A DNA stretch of 64,000 bases from Asaia sp003994335 (GCF_037151175.1 NZ_JBBCOR010000013.1:18029-82028); one strand, 5' to 3'; counted from the first letter of the stretch, positions 55,135-64,000 are shown. Numbers and translations: made by a program. Notes: generated by a model from the sequence alone, not told the origin.

Positions 55135-55329
55135 TCAGTGCGTGGCGGCCTGCGGCACGGAATTATGGATCGCGCCTTGGGTCGCGCCAGCGCCACGGCT
55201 GACGTCATGGCCGATGGAGCTGACATCGCGACCGGCACCGTCAACCGTGTTGCATGCCGACAGGCCCAGGGCCGGCAGAGCCAGAAGAACAGCGAGAGCA
55301 CCGGTGCGGAGGAAGGAAGCCGTAGTCAT
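55135..55329 (-). CDS. Entericidin A/B-family lipoprotein
   Basis: 64 residues from ATG 55329 with AGGA upstream. A short hydrophobic leader ends in the lipobox LSAC, so the mature part is a lipidated peptide: NTVDGAGRDVSSIGHDVSRG and a short tail. This matches the entericidin (ecn) family of small envelope lipoproteins, toxin-antidote-like in E. coli and mostly stress-related elsewhere. Confidence 0.9.
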   Translation of the reverse strand: MTTASFLRTGALAVLLALPALGLSACNTVDGAGRDVSSIGHDVSRGAGATQGAIHNSVPQAATH

Positions 55330-55540
55330 GGAAGAATTTCCTATCAAGAGTTTCGCCTCCCAGAACGTCTCGACACGGCAAGGGTTTGCATCGTTACAAA
55401 TGAGAATCGGCATCGCTGTGGTGTGCAGGCCACAGAAACCCCAACGAGGCGAACCCGAGCCCGACTGACACGCTGAAACACGACACCGTGAAGGTATCCG
55501 ACGCCTTCTTTCGCCTTCTCCGTATCCGAGTACCCGCCCC

Positions 55541-56986
55541 ATGTCCGATGCCCCACTCTCCCTCGTCTGGTTTCGTGATGATCTGCGTCTGGCCGATCAT
55601 CCGGCGCTCTCCGCTGCGGGTGACAGAGGCGGGAAGATCCTGTGTGTCTATGTGCTCGACAACACGAGTGTCGTGCGTGCGCCAGGAGGCGCTTATCAAT
55701 GGTTTTTGCACGGGGCGCTGGAGGCGCTGAAGGAGGCGTTGGAGGAGAAGGGCGGCGACTGTCTCATTGTACAGGGAGATCCGGTCGCACTCATTCCGGA
55801 ACTGGTCCAGTGCACAGGCGCCAGCGCTGTATTCTGCCATCATCGCTACCAGAAAGAGGCGCGGGAACAGGATGAGGCGGTCTCAAAAAAACTGGACACG
55901 CTCGACTGCTCTTTCATCCAATCCCATGGAACGGTGCTACGCAATCCAGAATCCGTTACCACCAAATCCGGCACGCCCTACAAAATCTTTTCGGCGTGGT
56001 GGAAAGGGTTCCAGGCCCTTGGCGCGCCTCCCTCGCCGCTTCCTGTCCCGAAGCATCTGACGTTCCGTGATATCGCCATCAAGGGGAAGAAAGCGCTTCG
56101 ACCCTGCGCCATCGACGAGCTTCTCCTGCCGAGCAAGCCGGACTGGGGGAAAAAGATGGGCGAATACTGGGAGCACGGTGAGGAGGCGGCCACCGAGCTG
56201 TTGCATGATTTCGCCCATGCGGCGCTAGGACGATACGACACAGGCCGAAACGACATGGCCGCCGAGGACAGTTCGCGCCTGTCGCCCTATCTGCGCCTGG
56301 GGACGCTTTCACCCCGTCAGATCTGGCATTATTGCAAGGACAAGGGACGCGCGCCCGATCGCGACACCTATCTGTCCGAACTCGGCTGGCGCGATTTCTC
56401 CTGGTACACGCTTTTCTATAACCCGGAACTGCCCAGGCGCAATCTGAAAGCGCAGTTCGACAAGCTCTCCTGGCGACGCAGCCCAAAGCAACTCGCGGCC
56501 TGGCAGCGCGGCAGAACCGGTATTCCGGTGGTGGATGCTGGCATGCGTCAGCTCTGGGAAACGGGCTGGATGCATAACCGTGCGCGCATGATCGTCGCAT
56601 CGTTTCTGGCCAAGCACCTGCTGATCGACTGGCGAGAGGGCGAAGCCTGGTTCTGGGACACGCTGATCGACGCTGATCCGGCCTCGAATGCCGTCAACTG
56701 GCAATGGGTCGCCGGGACCGGTATTGAGGCATCGCCTTTCTTCCGCATCTTCAACCCGCTGCGTCAGGCCGCAAAATTCGATCCCGAGGGCGACTATATC
56801 CGCCGCTGGGTACCCGAGCTGGCGAAACTTCCCAATGATGCCCTGGCCGCCCCCTGGGCGGCAGAGCCGGGAGCACTCGAGAAGGCCGGGATCAAGCTGG
56901 GGCGCGACTATCCGGAACCAATCGTCTCACTCGATGAGGGACGCGATCGCGCGATGAAGGCCTATCGACAGACCCGTGGCTCATGA
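55541..56986 (+). CDS. phrB: Deoxyribodipyrimidine photolyase
   Basis: 481 residues. PLSLVWFRDDLRLADHPAL opens the antenna domain. The FAD-binding helical domain includes RLSPYLRLGTLSPRQIWHY, GRTGIPVVDAGMRQLWETGW and MHNRARMIVASFLAKHLLI, followed by NWQWVAGTGIEASPFFRIFN. It splits cyclobutane pyrimidine dimers with light. Its last codon and stop (TCATGA) are shared with the convergent unknown gene. Confidence 0.93.
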   Translation: MSDAPLSLVWFRDDLRLADHPALSAAGDRGGKILCVYVLDNTSVVRAPGGAYQWFLHGALEALKEALEEKGGDCLIVQGDPVALIPELVQCTGASAVFCHHRYQKEAREQDEAVSKKLDTLDCSFIQSHGTVLRNPESVTTKSGTPYKIFSAWWKGFQALGAPPSPLPVPKHLTFRDIAIKGKKALRPCAIDELLLPSKPDWGKKMGEYWEHGEEAATELLHDFAHAALGRYDTGRNDMAAEDSSRLSPYLRLGTLSPRQIWHYCKDKGRAPDRDTYLSELGWRDFSWYTLFYNPELPRRNLKAQFDKLSWRRSPKQLAAWQRGRTGIPVVDAGMRQLWETGWMHNRARMIVASFLAKHLLIDWREGEAWFWDTLIDADPASNAVNWQWVAGTGIEASPFFRIFNPLRQAAKFDPEGDYIRRWVPELAKLPNDALAAPWAAEPGALEKAGIKLGRDYPEPIVSLDEGRDRAMKAYRQTRGS

Positions 56987-57583
56987 CCGGGTGATGGTGA
57001 AGGTGATCTCGCGCCCATGATCGGTCCTGAGTGTGAGGGGAACGGTATGTCCGGGCTCGAGGGATGAAAGCGCTTCCAACGCCGGGAGATTAGCCGCGAG
57101 AGAGAAAGAATAGTCGCCGATACGCCCCTTATGCCCTTGGGCAAGTACCAGCGGGGGCATCGTCACGCCCGTATCATCCGTGATTGTACTCACGGCTTCC
57201 TGGCTAAGGATGGCATAGGCATGCATCATCGGCTCGGAGAGAATGAAGAAATGTTCCCAGTCCTTCGCCTCGGTTGCCTGAAAATCTATCCCGTCATTCT
57301 CCACACTGCGCAGATAGCGACCTGTCCCGTCGCTACGCTGAAGGGTCACGAGACCAGTATTCAGGCGACGAGCCTGTAACGGCGGGATCGGCATGGGCAG
57401 CGAGACGATCTTGCGCAGGATCACCGGAAACTGGTCTGTCGATACGTCGTCGGCAAAGAAGAACAGGCCCGGATAGCGCCCCGGCGGGGGAGATACCGAA
57501 AACAGGCAATCCCTGAGGGCGTCGTGATCGACCACATGCCCGAAGAAATCGAGCAGCCAGAAGCGTGAGGAAGCAAAATACAT
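56981..57583 (-). CDS. Conserved-looking protein of unknown function
   Basis: 200 residues. No family is recognised. FFADDVSTDQFPVILRKIVS, GTGRYLRSVENDGID, WEHFFILSEPMMHAYA and LPALEALSSLEPGHT are its more regular parts. There is no signal peptide and no long membrane span. It starts 12 bp downstream of mutY on the same strand and is probably co-transcribed with it. Confidence 0.65.
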   Translation of the reverse strand: MYFASSRFWLLDFFGHVVDHDALRDCLFSVSPPPGRYPGLFFFADDVSTDQFPVILRKIVSLPMPIPPLQARRLNTGLVTLQRSDGTGRYLRSVENDGIDFQATEAKDWEHFFILSEPMMHAYAILSQEAVSTITDDTGVTMPPLVLAQGHKGRIGDYSFSLAANLPALEALSSLEPGHTVPLTLRTDHGREITFTITRS

Positions 57584-57595
57584 GGAGGAATCCTC

Positions 57596-58648
57596 TTATG
57601 ATCGATCTGCCAGGGCCAGGCATTTGAGCATGACACTGGGCAAGGCCTGTTTAACCAGCAAGCCGGGTGGACAGGCAAATCCCGCCTGATTGTGGAGCGA
57701 TCCGAAATCCGGCACCTGCGCCGCGAAAACGCTTAAAGTGAGCGTAAAATGGGTAAATATGTGACGTATCTGCCCTGATACTGCCCAGCTTGCCTCGATC
57801 GGGGCCTGGTTGAGGGCTGATTCGATCGAAAGCGCCTCATCCCCCCAATGCGTGCCAGGCAGTTCCGTCATGCCCGCCAGAAGCCCGGTATCGGGGCGAT
57901 GGCGCAGCCAAACCCTCCCCTGAGCGTCTCTCAGATGAAACACAGCGCCATAACGCTGCGGCTTGGTCTTGCGGGGTGCCTTGACGGGGAAGCGCTCGGC
58001 CATGCCCAGAGCATGAGCCTTGCAGCAATCGCGCCAGGGGCACATGAGGCAGGAGGGGCGACGGGGCGTGCAAAGCGTCGCCCCAAGATCGAACAAGGCC
58101 TGGGCGAAATCACTCGGCGCCTCATGCGCAGCAGGGTCATCGTTCAGCCTGGTGGCCAGCGCATCGAGTGTACGTCGCGATTTGGGCAGGGGATCATCGA
58201 CGGCATGCAGTCGCGCCGTGATGCGCTCGACATTGCCATCGACCGGTACGACGGGCAGACCGAAAGCGATGGCGGCCACAGCGCGCGCGGTATAGGCCCC
58301 GATCCCCGGTAGCGCCTGAAGCCCGGCCACGTCCTGCGGAAACGCTCCCATTTCAGCCACGACCGTCGCGCAGGCATGCAGATGGCGGGCGCGGCTGTAG
58401 TAGCCGAGTCCCGCCCACGCCGCCAGGACATCCTGCAACGGAGCCGCTGCAAGGTCCCGTACCGTGGGATAGCGCTTCAGGAAGCGCATATAATACGGCA
58501 TAACGGTCACGACCGTGGTCTGCTGCAGCATGATTTCGCTCAGCCAGACCGAATAGGGGTCGGCGTTCTGGCCCGGCAGGGCGCGCCACGGCAAGACGCG
58601 CCTCTGGCGCGCATACCAGTCGAGTAGAGCAGAAGCGGAAGGAGTCAC
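57596..58648 (-). CDS. mutY: A/G-specific adenine glycosylase
   Basis: 350 residues. LSEIMLQQTTVVTV carries the catalytic Glu. LPGIGAYTARAVAAI is the helix-hairpin-helix, and VPVDGNVERI has the catalytic Asp. CTPRRPSCLMCPWRDCC gives the C-x6-C-x2-C-x5-C iron-sulfur site. The NUDIX-like C-terminal domain is present (GMTELPGTHWG). It removes A opposite 8-oxoG. It is divergent from the DciA-like gene, 9 bp away. Confidence 0.95.
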   Translation of the reverse strand: MTPSASALLDWYARQRRVLPWRALPGQNADPYSVWLSEIMLQQTTVVTVMPYYMRFLKRYPTVRDLAAAPLQDVLAAWAGLGYYSRARHLHACATVVAEMGAFPQDVAGLQALPGIGAYTARAVAAIAFGLPVVPVDGNVERITARLHAVDDPLPKSRRTLDALATRLNDDPAAHEAPSDFAQALFDLGATLCTPRRPSCLMCPWRDCCKAHALGMAERFPVKAPRKTKPQRYGAVFHLRDAQGRVWLRHRPDTGLLAGMTELPGTHWGDEALSIESALNQAPIEASWAVSGQIRHIFTHFTLTLSVFAAQVPDFGSLHNQAGFACPPGLLVKQALPSVMLKCLALADRS

Positions 58649-58657
58649 CTGCGCGAT

Positions 58658-59260
58658 ATGAAGCGAGATTTCCCATCGGACAAGGGCCTGGCATCGGGAA
58701 TATCACGCATGCCCCCTGCATCTTCCGCACCTGCAACCAGAACACGCAAAGGCCGGGGGATGGAGGCTGCTCAGAAGGAGGGCCCGCCCGAGCGGCGCAG
58801 CATGACGGGCCGTGCGCTGGGAGCAATCCTTCCCCAGGTCACGAGACCAGCCTTCAACAAGAAAGCGGCACCCGCCGTCAGGCTCATTATGGACTGGGCG
58901 GAAATCGTCGGGCCTGCCCTGGCGGCTCAGACCGAACCGCGACGCGTAAGCGCCGGGACGCTGACCATCGCCTGCACGGGGCCGGTTGCGCTCGAGTTGC
59001 AGCATCTGGCGCCTCAGCTGATCGAGCGCATCAACACGCATTGCGGCCCCTTACGAAGCGGGCGCGACCTGCGCTTCGACGACGGGACGATCCTGGTGCG
59101 AAAGATCCGGATTGTGCAGGACCCCTCCGTGATGCGCCCTGTGATGCCTGCTGCCCGTCCCGCTCCCTCCCCTGTCCGCATCAGCGATATGAAGGAAGGG
59201 GCACTTCAGGACACGCTGGCGCGTCTTGGGGGCTATATCCGGTCACGCCCCCGTCGCTGA
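58658..59260 (+). CDS. DciA-like DUF721 protein
   Basis: 200 residues. A basic N-terminal part (about 1-50) precedes the DUF721 domain: AVRLIMDWAEIVGPALAAQT, RVSAGTLTIACTGPVALELQ and LIERINTHCG. Such proteins help load the replicative helicase in bacteria without DnaC. Divergent from mutY. Confidence 0.8.
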   Translation: MKRDFPSDKGLASGISRMPPASSAPATRTRKGRGMEAAQKEGPPERRSMTGRALGAILPQVTRPAFNKKAAPAVRLIMDWAEIVGPALAAQTEPRRVSAGTLTIACTGPVALELQHLAPQLIERINTHCGPLRSGRDLRFDDGTILVRKIRIVQDPSVMRPVMPAARPAPSPVRISDMKEGALQDTLARLGGYIRSRPRR

Positions 59261-59439
59261 AGCGGCAGAAAGGCACTGGGGCTCGTGCCAAGCGGAGTTT
59301 CCGCAACATTCGATGGTTTGTCACGAAACGAAATCACGCAGTTACGCTTTCGTCTTTATTCCGCCGTCTCGCGACACGATATCCTGAGTACCGGACAAGA
59401 CGGCCTGTGCCGCCCGCCGTCAGCAGAAAGATTCCGATC

Positions 59440-60075
59440 ATGCGCAAGAAGATTGGCTTGAAGGCCGTGCTGCTTACCCTGCCCCTGCTGATGCCAGCCG
59501 CAGCCCATGCGCAGCGTGGGGGCTTCCACGGCGGAGGTGGATTCCATGGGGGACCACCGGGTGGCGGTTTTCGTGGCGGTCCCGGTGGGGGCTTTCATGG
59601 TGGAGGCCCGGGATGGGGCGGCGGTGGATATCGCGGCGCGGGGTATGGCGGGCCAGGACGAGACTGGGGTGGCCGTGGCTGGGGCGGACGCGGCTGGGGT
59701 GGTCCCGGTTGGGGTGGCGGTTGGCACGGAGGCGGTTATTGGGGTCGCCCGTGGGGCGGCGGATGGCGCGGTCCTGGCTGGGGCTGGGGCGGTCCCGGAT
59801 GGGTGGGCTACGGCTGGGGAATGCCTGGCTGGGGCGGCGGATGGGGCTGGGGCGGCTGGGGTGGAGGCTGGGGCGGCCTCGGTCTTGGTCTTGCCACGGG
59901 CGCGGTGATCGGCGCTGCAGTGGCGCAGCCCTATTATGCTGAACCTTATTACGCCCAACCCTATGCGGTTCCTGCTCCGACCTACGCCTGCGGCGGCTAT
60001 GTGAACTGCACGCCCGCCGAGGGCTACGCCTATCCGGCGCCTTATCCGGGCGATCCTGACCCCAACGGGTACTGA
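59440..60075 (+). CDS. Gly/Trp/Arg-rich secreted protein
   Basis: 211 residues from ATG 59440. A clear signal peptide (KAVLLTLPLLMPAAAHA) precedes low-complexity repeats of GWGG, GGGFHGG and GRGWGG to about residue 145. A hydrophobic Gly-rich span (LGLGLATGAVIGAAVA) and a Tyr/Pro-rich tail with two Cys follow. The glycine-zipper-like span suggests insertion in or contact with a membrane. Function unknown. Confidence 0.8.
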   Translation: MRKKIGLKAVLLTLPLLMPAAAHAQRGGFHGGGGFHGGPPGGGFRGGPGGGFHGGGPGWGGGGYRGAGYGGPGRDWGGRGWGGRGWGGPGWGGGWHGGGYWGRPWGGGWRGPGWGWGGPGWVGYGWGMPGWGGGWGWGGWGGGWGGLGLGLATGAVIGAAVAQPYYAEPYYAQPYAVPAPTYACGGYVNCTPAEGYAYPAPYPGDPDPNGY

Positions 60076-60448
60076 ACCTGGATTTGATTGCAGCTGCCCG
60101 CCCTGCCGACTGAGCGTCATCGCCTCAAAAAAGCGGCGTAGCCGGGCGGCGGATGGGCTGTCCGGGTATATGACGCAATAGGAAGGATATGGCGCTACGT
60201 CGCACGCGTCGTCAGGGTCGGCGTAACGAATGACCCCCTTCGCTGTCAGGGCGCTACGTCCTGCAGCTTCCATGCGAGCGGCTTTCACTCGTTAGGGTGC
60301 GCCCCTGGGCCTTTCGCTCAGCGGAGGTACAAAGCCCTGCTCGAGGCGACACGGTCCTCCATACCGGACGTGCCATGGGTCTTCACCATGCGTCGAGGCC
60401 TGAGAAGCAGGCGGCAATACCTTGCTCGCCGCCTGCACGTTCAGAAGA
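60076..60448. other. Gene-free interval
   Basis: About 370 bases between the Gly-rich gene and the DUF1328 gene. Only short overlapping frames are present. No hairpin followed by T, tRNA or repeat was recognised. Confidence 0.55.
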
Positions 60449-60619
60449 TCACCGTGTGCGCCCACGCCCGAAGATGAAACTGAGGACAAAAAGGACGAGG
60501 AAGATAAAGAACAGGATTTTGCCGATCGAAGCGAAATCCGCTGAAATACCGCCAAAGCCGAGAAGCCCGGCAAGAAGGGCGAGAATGAGGAAGACAATAG
60601 TCCAGCGCAAAAGGTCCAT
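60449..60619 (-). CDS. DUF1328 small membrane protein
   Basis: 56 residues from ATG 60619 with GGAG upstream. Two hydrophobic helices (LLRWTIVFLILALLAGLLGF and ILFFIFLVLFVLSFIFG) are joined by GGISADFASIGK, and the tail is basic (RGRTR). This is the YtjA/DUF1328 pattern of stress-related inner-membrane proteins. Confidence 0.9.
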   Translation of the reverse strand: MDLLRWTIVFLILALLAGLLGFGGISADFASIGKILFFIFLVLFVLSFIFGRGRTR

Positions 60620-60814
60620 GGCGGTTACTCCGAAAGGGGAACATAACATAATCGTCATGATCCGGCACTTCAACGTGAACGGACAAAAGCCGCAACGGTT
60701 TGCCCCGACGCAATCCACCCTTGTCTTTTAATCTGGAAAGACGTCTCTGGGGGGCATATCGGCACGTGAGACCAGAGCGGCTGTCACGGGCAAGAGGCTG
60801 CAGGAGGTGATCTC

Positions 60815-62848
60815 ATGAGTGCGTTCCGCTCTCTCTATCGTCATGGATTTGCGCGGGTGGCTGCCTGCACGGTTCCGGTACGCCTTGCCGATCCTCGCCA
60901 TAATCTCGCTCAGATCAGTGGGCTTGCGCATGAATGCGACAGGGCGGGCGCCGCGCTGGCCGTGTTCCCCGAGCTTTGTCTCTCCGGTTATGCCATCGAC
61001 GACCTGCGGCAGCAGGATGCTTTGCTCGAAGGCGTTCTGAGTTGTCTCGAGAAGCTGAAGGCGGATTCAGTTGCATGGAAAACGGTGGTGGTCGTAGGGG
61101 CACCCCTCGTTCAGCGAGGGCGTCTCTTCAACTGTGCGGTGGTGATCCATGGAGGGTCCGTGCTGGGTGTCGTGCCCAAATCCTACCTGCCCAATTATCG
61201 CGAGTTCTATGATTCGAGGCATTTCGAGCCGGGTATTGATGTTCGTCATGAGACGATCCGGATAGGAGACAGCTCTGTGCCCTTCGGCACGGATCTGATT
61301 TTCGAGGCGCAGGATTTACCGGGATTCAGCCTTGGTATCGAGATCTGCGAGGATCTCTGGGTTCCGAACCCACCCAGCACCACCCTGGCGTTGGCGGGTG
61401 CCACGGTAATCGGCAATCCTTCGGCAAGTACCATCACCATCGGCAAGTCCGAAGATCGGCATCTCCTGTGCCGCGCCCAGTCTCAGCGTGCACTCTGCGC
61501 CTATGTCTACGCGGCGGCCGGCGCAGGAGAGTCGACAACCGATGTAGCCTGGGACGGCCAGGTTTCAGTCTACGAAGCGGGACAGGTGCTCGGGGAATCG
61601 GCGCGCTTTCCACGTACGGCGCAGATGACTTTGGCCGACATCGATCTTGATCTGCTCCGGCAGGAGCGCATGCGCATGGGCAGCTTCCATGACTGCGCTC
61701 GCGCCAATGATCCCGGTGACTGGCGCCGCATCGCGTTCACCCTCACGCCCCCGCAGGGCGATATCGGCTTTCACCGCAGTGTGCCGCGCTTTCCCTTCGT
61801 TCCGGGCGACGCGACCCGACTTGATCACGATTGCTACGAGGCCTGGACCATTCAGGTGCGGGCCCTCACCCAGCGGCTCCAGACCAGCGGTGTCAAACGC
61901 GCCGTGATCGGCGTCTCCGGAGGACTCGATTCGACTCTTGCCTTGCTGGTAGCCGCACGGGCAGCCGATGAGCTGGGATGGCAACGCGACCAGGTTGATG
62001 CTTATACCATGCCGGGTTTCGCCACGGGGGAGACCAGTCTGGGCCTGGCCCATGACCTGATGAGAACACTCGGTGTGGCTGCCCATGAGCTCGATATACG
62101 CCCGACAGCCATGCAGATGCTCGAGACGATCGGGCATCCCTTTGCTTCCGGCACTCCTGTCCATGATGTGACATTCGAGAACGTGCAGGCCGGATTACGT
62201 ACGGACTTTCTGTTCCGTCTCGCCAATCAGCGCGATGGGATCGTGATCGGCACCGGCGATCTTTCCGAACTCGCCCTTGGATGGTGCACCTATGGCGTTG
62301 GCGATCAAATGGCGCATTACAACGTCAATGCTGGCATGCCCAAGACCCTGATCCAGCATCTGATACGCTGGCTCGCCCAGAAAGGACAGCTTGGCGAGGG
62401 TATCGCCCCGGTTCTGGAGAGCATCGTCTCTGCCGAAATCACGCCGGAGCTGGTTCCCGCCGACTCCACCGGGGTACAGAAGACCGAGGACAAGATCGGG
62501 CCTTATGCCCTTCAGGATTTCACCTTGTTTTATGTGCTGCGCTACGGGTTTCGCCCCAGCAAGATCCTCTTCCTGGCCCTGATGGCCTGGGAGGATGAAA
62601 CGAAGGGCGTCTGGCCTGCGCACTACCCGCAAGACCGCAAGCAAGCCTATGACGCGCAAACGATCCGCCACTGGCTTGGCGTGTTCCTGAGACGCTTCTT
62701 CGGGTTCAGTCAGTTCAAACGCTCCGCGATGCCTAACGGACCCAAGCTTTCTCCGGGCGGCAGCCTGTCCCCAAGGGGGGAATGGCGCGCGCCCTCAGAC
62801 GGCACCGCCGATGTATGGCTGCAGGAACTCGACGCGCTCGTTTTCTGA
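60815..62848 (+). CDS. nadE: Glutamine-dependent NAD synthetase
   Basis: 677 residues. The N-terminal amidase domain has the Glu-Lys-Cys triad in FPELCLSGYAIDDL, VVPKSYLPNYREFYD and GIEICEDLWVPNPPS. The synthetase domain begins near 355 with GVSGGLDSTLALLVAARA (the ATP loop) and contains GTGDLSELALGWCTYG. It converts nicotinate adenine dinucleotide to NAD using glutamine nitrogen. It is divergent from the DUF1328 gene; no other NAD gene is adjacent. Confidence 0.95.
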   Translation: MSAFRSLYRHGFARVAACTVPVRLADPRHNLAQISGLAHECDRAGAALAVFPELCLSGYAIDDLRQQDALLEGVLSCLEKLKADSVAWKTVVVVGAPLVQRGRLFNCAVVIHGGSVLGVVPKSYLPNYREFYDSRHFEPGIDVRHETIRIGDSSVPFGTDLIFEAQDLPGFSLGIEICEDLWVPNPPSTTLALAGATVIGNPSASTITIGKSEDRHLLCRAQSQRALCAYVYAAAGAGESTTDVAWDGQVSVYEAGQVLGESARFPRTAQMTLADIDLDLLRQERMRMGSFHDCARANDPGDWRRIAFTLTPPQGDIGFHRSVPRFPFVPGDATRLDHDCYEAWTIQVRALTQRLQTSGVKRAVIGVSGGLDSTLALLVAARAADELGWQRDQVDAYTMPGFATGETSLGLAHDLMRTLGVAAHELDIRPTAMQMLETIGHPFASGTPVHDVTFENVQAGLRTDFLFRLANQRDGIVIGTGDLSELALGWCTYGVGDQMAHYNVNAGMPKTLIQHLIRWLAQKGQLGEGIAPVLESIVSAEITPELVPADSTGVQKTEDKIGPYALQDFTLFYVLRYGFRPSKILFLALMAWEDETKGVWPAHYPQDRKQAYDAQTIRHWLGVFLRRFFGFSQFKRSAMPNGPKLSPGGSLSPRGEWRAPSDGTADVWLQELDALVF

Positions 62849-63903
62849 CTCATCCCTGAGGGGTTTACGGAGCGCGGCCCGATACCGATGACAAAATCGA
62901 GTTGATGCTCCCTTGCGAGTACAGGCTCGATGCCGTTTTCTGCACAACTTGGGAATCTCGCTGCAATATCCTTGGCGGACCCTGTTCCGGACCGGTGCTA
63001 CCGGCGCAGTCTCTCGATCGACGATGCAGCCTTACCGATTCAACCAGCTCGTGGCGGCTTCCGGCACGCAATGCGTCGCTGCAAAACCCCGCGAAGACGG
63101 CTGGCATACATGTCGCAGCTGCAAGTCAGCCATGCATGAATTCAAGGGCGGCGCGTTCTGACAGGCGCAGCGTGCCGTTCTGATAATATAGCACCAGGCG
63201 GCGCGACGGAATGCCACCCAAGGCTCGAAAAGCTACGTGCTGGCGAAAAAAGAGCCAGAAGAGGCGCTTCCAGATTTGTGAACTTAGTGACACACAATTA
63301 CTGTGATCTCCTTAACAAAGCAATGTCATTACTTTCGGTAATGCGATTTTTGACCCGTATGATCGCTTATCCTGCAGGAATTTATCTCTACGAATCAGGC
63401 GCCGCCTTCAGTCCGCCTCTCACACAAACCTGATCTTTACCGGGAAATTTATCCTTACGTAACCGATCCCGGCACTGGACGGACCATAATTCGAGCTCTT
63501 TACTTGCCTCTCCAACATGAAAAAATAGCAATGTTCGACGCAAAGGATTGTTGGTGCAAAGTAAACCTCTCCGAAATGTGAAGAGAAGAATACCCACATC
63601 ATGAGATACAGGGGCGCTCAAAGCGAGGGAATCCCGACATTTCCTTCCACAACTTCCATGACAAAGGATTTCTGACTCCCTTTGCTGTGGGATCGATGTC
63701 CTTGTGCGGCAGAACGATATCGAATGATTTCCAATACCTTTGATTTATTGACTCCAAGAAAAGGTTAAGACATCTATAAATTGTTGAATTCCCAAATGGG
63801 GTTTTGGTTGACGGCATGGCCAAGCGACGGGACATCAGTCTCGTCCGCAGGTGCGGCGTAACGGTTTGTGTCAGAAGCCTTCAGGAATTAAGGAGCTGGT
63901 CGC
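62849..63903. other. AT-richer interval without a clear gene
   Basis: Just over 1 kb. The first 300 bases are GC-rich and contain the weak small frame listed separately. From about 63180 the DNA is AT-richer than the rest of the window. It has several minus-strand frames of 60-78 codons (63388-63621, 63599-63835) without ribosome sites or recognised domains. A small hairpin CATTAC / GTAATG is at 63327-63343. AAGGAG for the next gene lies near 63888. It may be an old insertion site. Confidence 0.5.
63024..63161 (+). CDS. Possible small Cys-rich protein, 45 residues
   Basis: ATG 63024 opens MQPYRFNQLVAASGTQCVA, followed by GWHTCRSCKSAMHEFKGGAF and a stop. Third-position GC is fairly high. C-x2-C with nearby His and Cys could bind zinc. 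There is no ribosome site, and the frame stays open upstream to 62913, so it may be the tail of a decayed gene. Confidence 0.25.
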   Translation: MQPYRFNQLVAASGTQCVAAKPREDGWHTCRSCKSAMHEFKGGAF

Positions 63904-64000
63904 ATGGCGATCGTAACGATAGTTGGTACGTCTGGCATGACTGTGCAGGTCACCGTTGAAGGTGCCCGGATGCAGACTCTTGCCTCGAGTTATGCACAGC
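63904..64000 (+). CDS. Unrecognised protein, 5' end only
   Basis: ATG 63904 with AAGGAG eight bases upstream. The 32 codons visible read MAIVTIVGTSGMTVQV, then TVEGARMQTLASSYAQ, and run off the window. The start has no signal peptide; its short beta-like, Thr/Val-rich opening resembles the first strand of secreted repeat proteins, but no family can be named. An AT-rich promoter region precedes it. Confidence 0.7.
   Translation, partial: MAIVTIVGTSGMTVQVTVEGARMQTLASSYAQ

Noticed and set aside
1..64000. CRISPR arrays, insertion sequences or prophage genes
   Set aside because: No spaced direct repeats, transposase or phage structural genes were found by reading; short decayed remnants cannot be excluded.

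Overview
The window is GC-rich chromosomal DNA, densely packed with genes. It most resembles an acetic acid bacterium (Acetobacteraceae, Alphaproteobacteria). The grounds are a split b/b' F0 operon beside atpI, a hopanoid transporter (HpnN), an OprB-type sugar porin, a regulatory HprK-RapZ-EIIA-HPr-EI phosphotransfer operon, a PutA without the N-terminal DNA-binding domain, and a tandem glycine riboswitch before gcvT. The genus cannot be fixed from the sequence alone; the Asaia/Gluconobacter side is a guess.

Layout. 1-2.7 kb: a secreted beta-propeller protein cut by the left edge, a secreted creatininase-like protein, a DUF2721 membrane protein and a 43-residue hydrophobic peptide. 2.8-7.9 kb (minus): atpI-atpB-atpE-atpF'-atpF, followed by two lipid-linked sugar transferases. 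8-14.6 kb: CLC transporter, esterase, M20 peptidase, AlkA-type glycosylase, TonB-like protein and a YbaK deacylase. 14.6-19.6 kb: an inverted-repeat element, then gcvT-gcvH-gcvP under a tandem glycine riboswitch. 19.7-26.1 kb: small monooxygenase, PutA and an M61 peptidase. 26.3-30.9 kb: a Rid protein diverging from the PTS regulatory operon. 31-34.8 kb: DUF3597, sulfotransferase, zinc-free quinone-reductase-like dehydrogenase, RlmB and tRNA-Tyr.

35-41.3 kb: nucleoside hydrolase homologue, a less GC-rich patch with a 22-bp perfect palindrome and a GIY-YIG/DUF4357 gene, then a sugar module (TalC-like aldolase, PfkB kinase, SorC regulator). 41.3-46.7 kb: amtB-glnK, then ubiH-like, cysE, a secreted HExxH protein and an AIM24-type protein. 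46.9-54.9 kb (minus): OprB porin, hpnN and the riboflavin operon ribD-ribE-ribBA-ribH under an FMN riboswitch. 55-62.8 kb: entericidin, photolyase, an unknown protein, mutY, DciA-like protein, a Gly/Trp-rich secreted protein, DUF1328 and nadE. 62.8-64 kb: an AT-richer stretch of about 1 kb without a clear gene, then the first 32 codons of an unrecognised protein that leaves the window.

Most of the window is ordinary core metabolism. The most unusual signal is PutA: its P5C-dehydrogenase domain keeps the fold motifs but has Ser where the catalytic Cys is expected and Asp where the conserved Glu is expected. Other points of interest are the palindrome and low-GC patch near 36.5-37.8 kb, the paired inverted repeat at 14.6-14.8 kb, the degenerate metal motifs in the nucleoside hydrolase and creatininase homologues, and the gene entering at the right edge.
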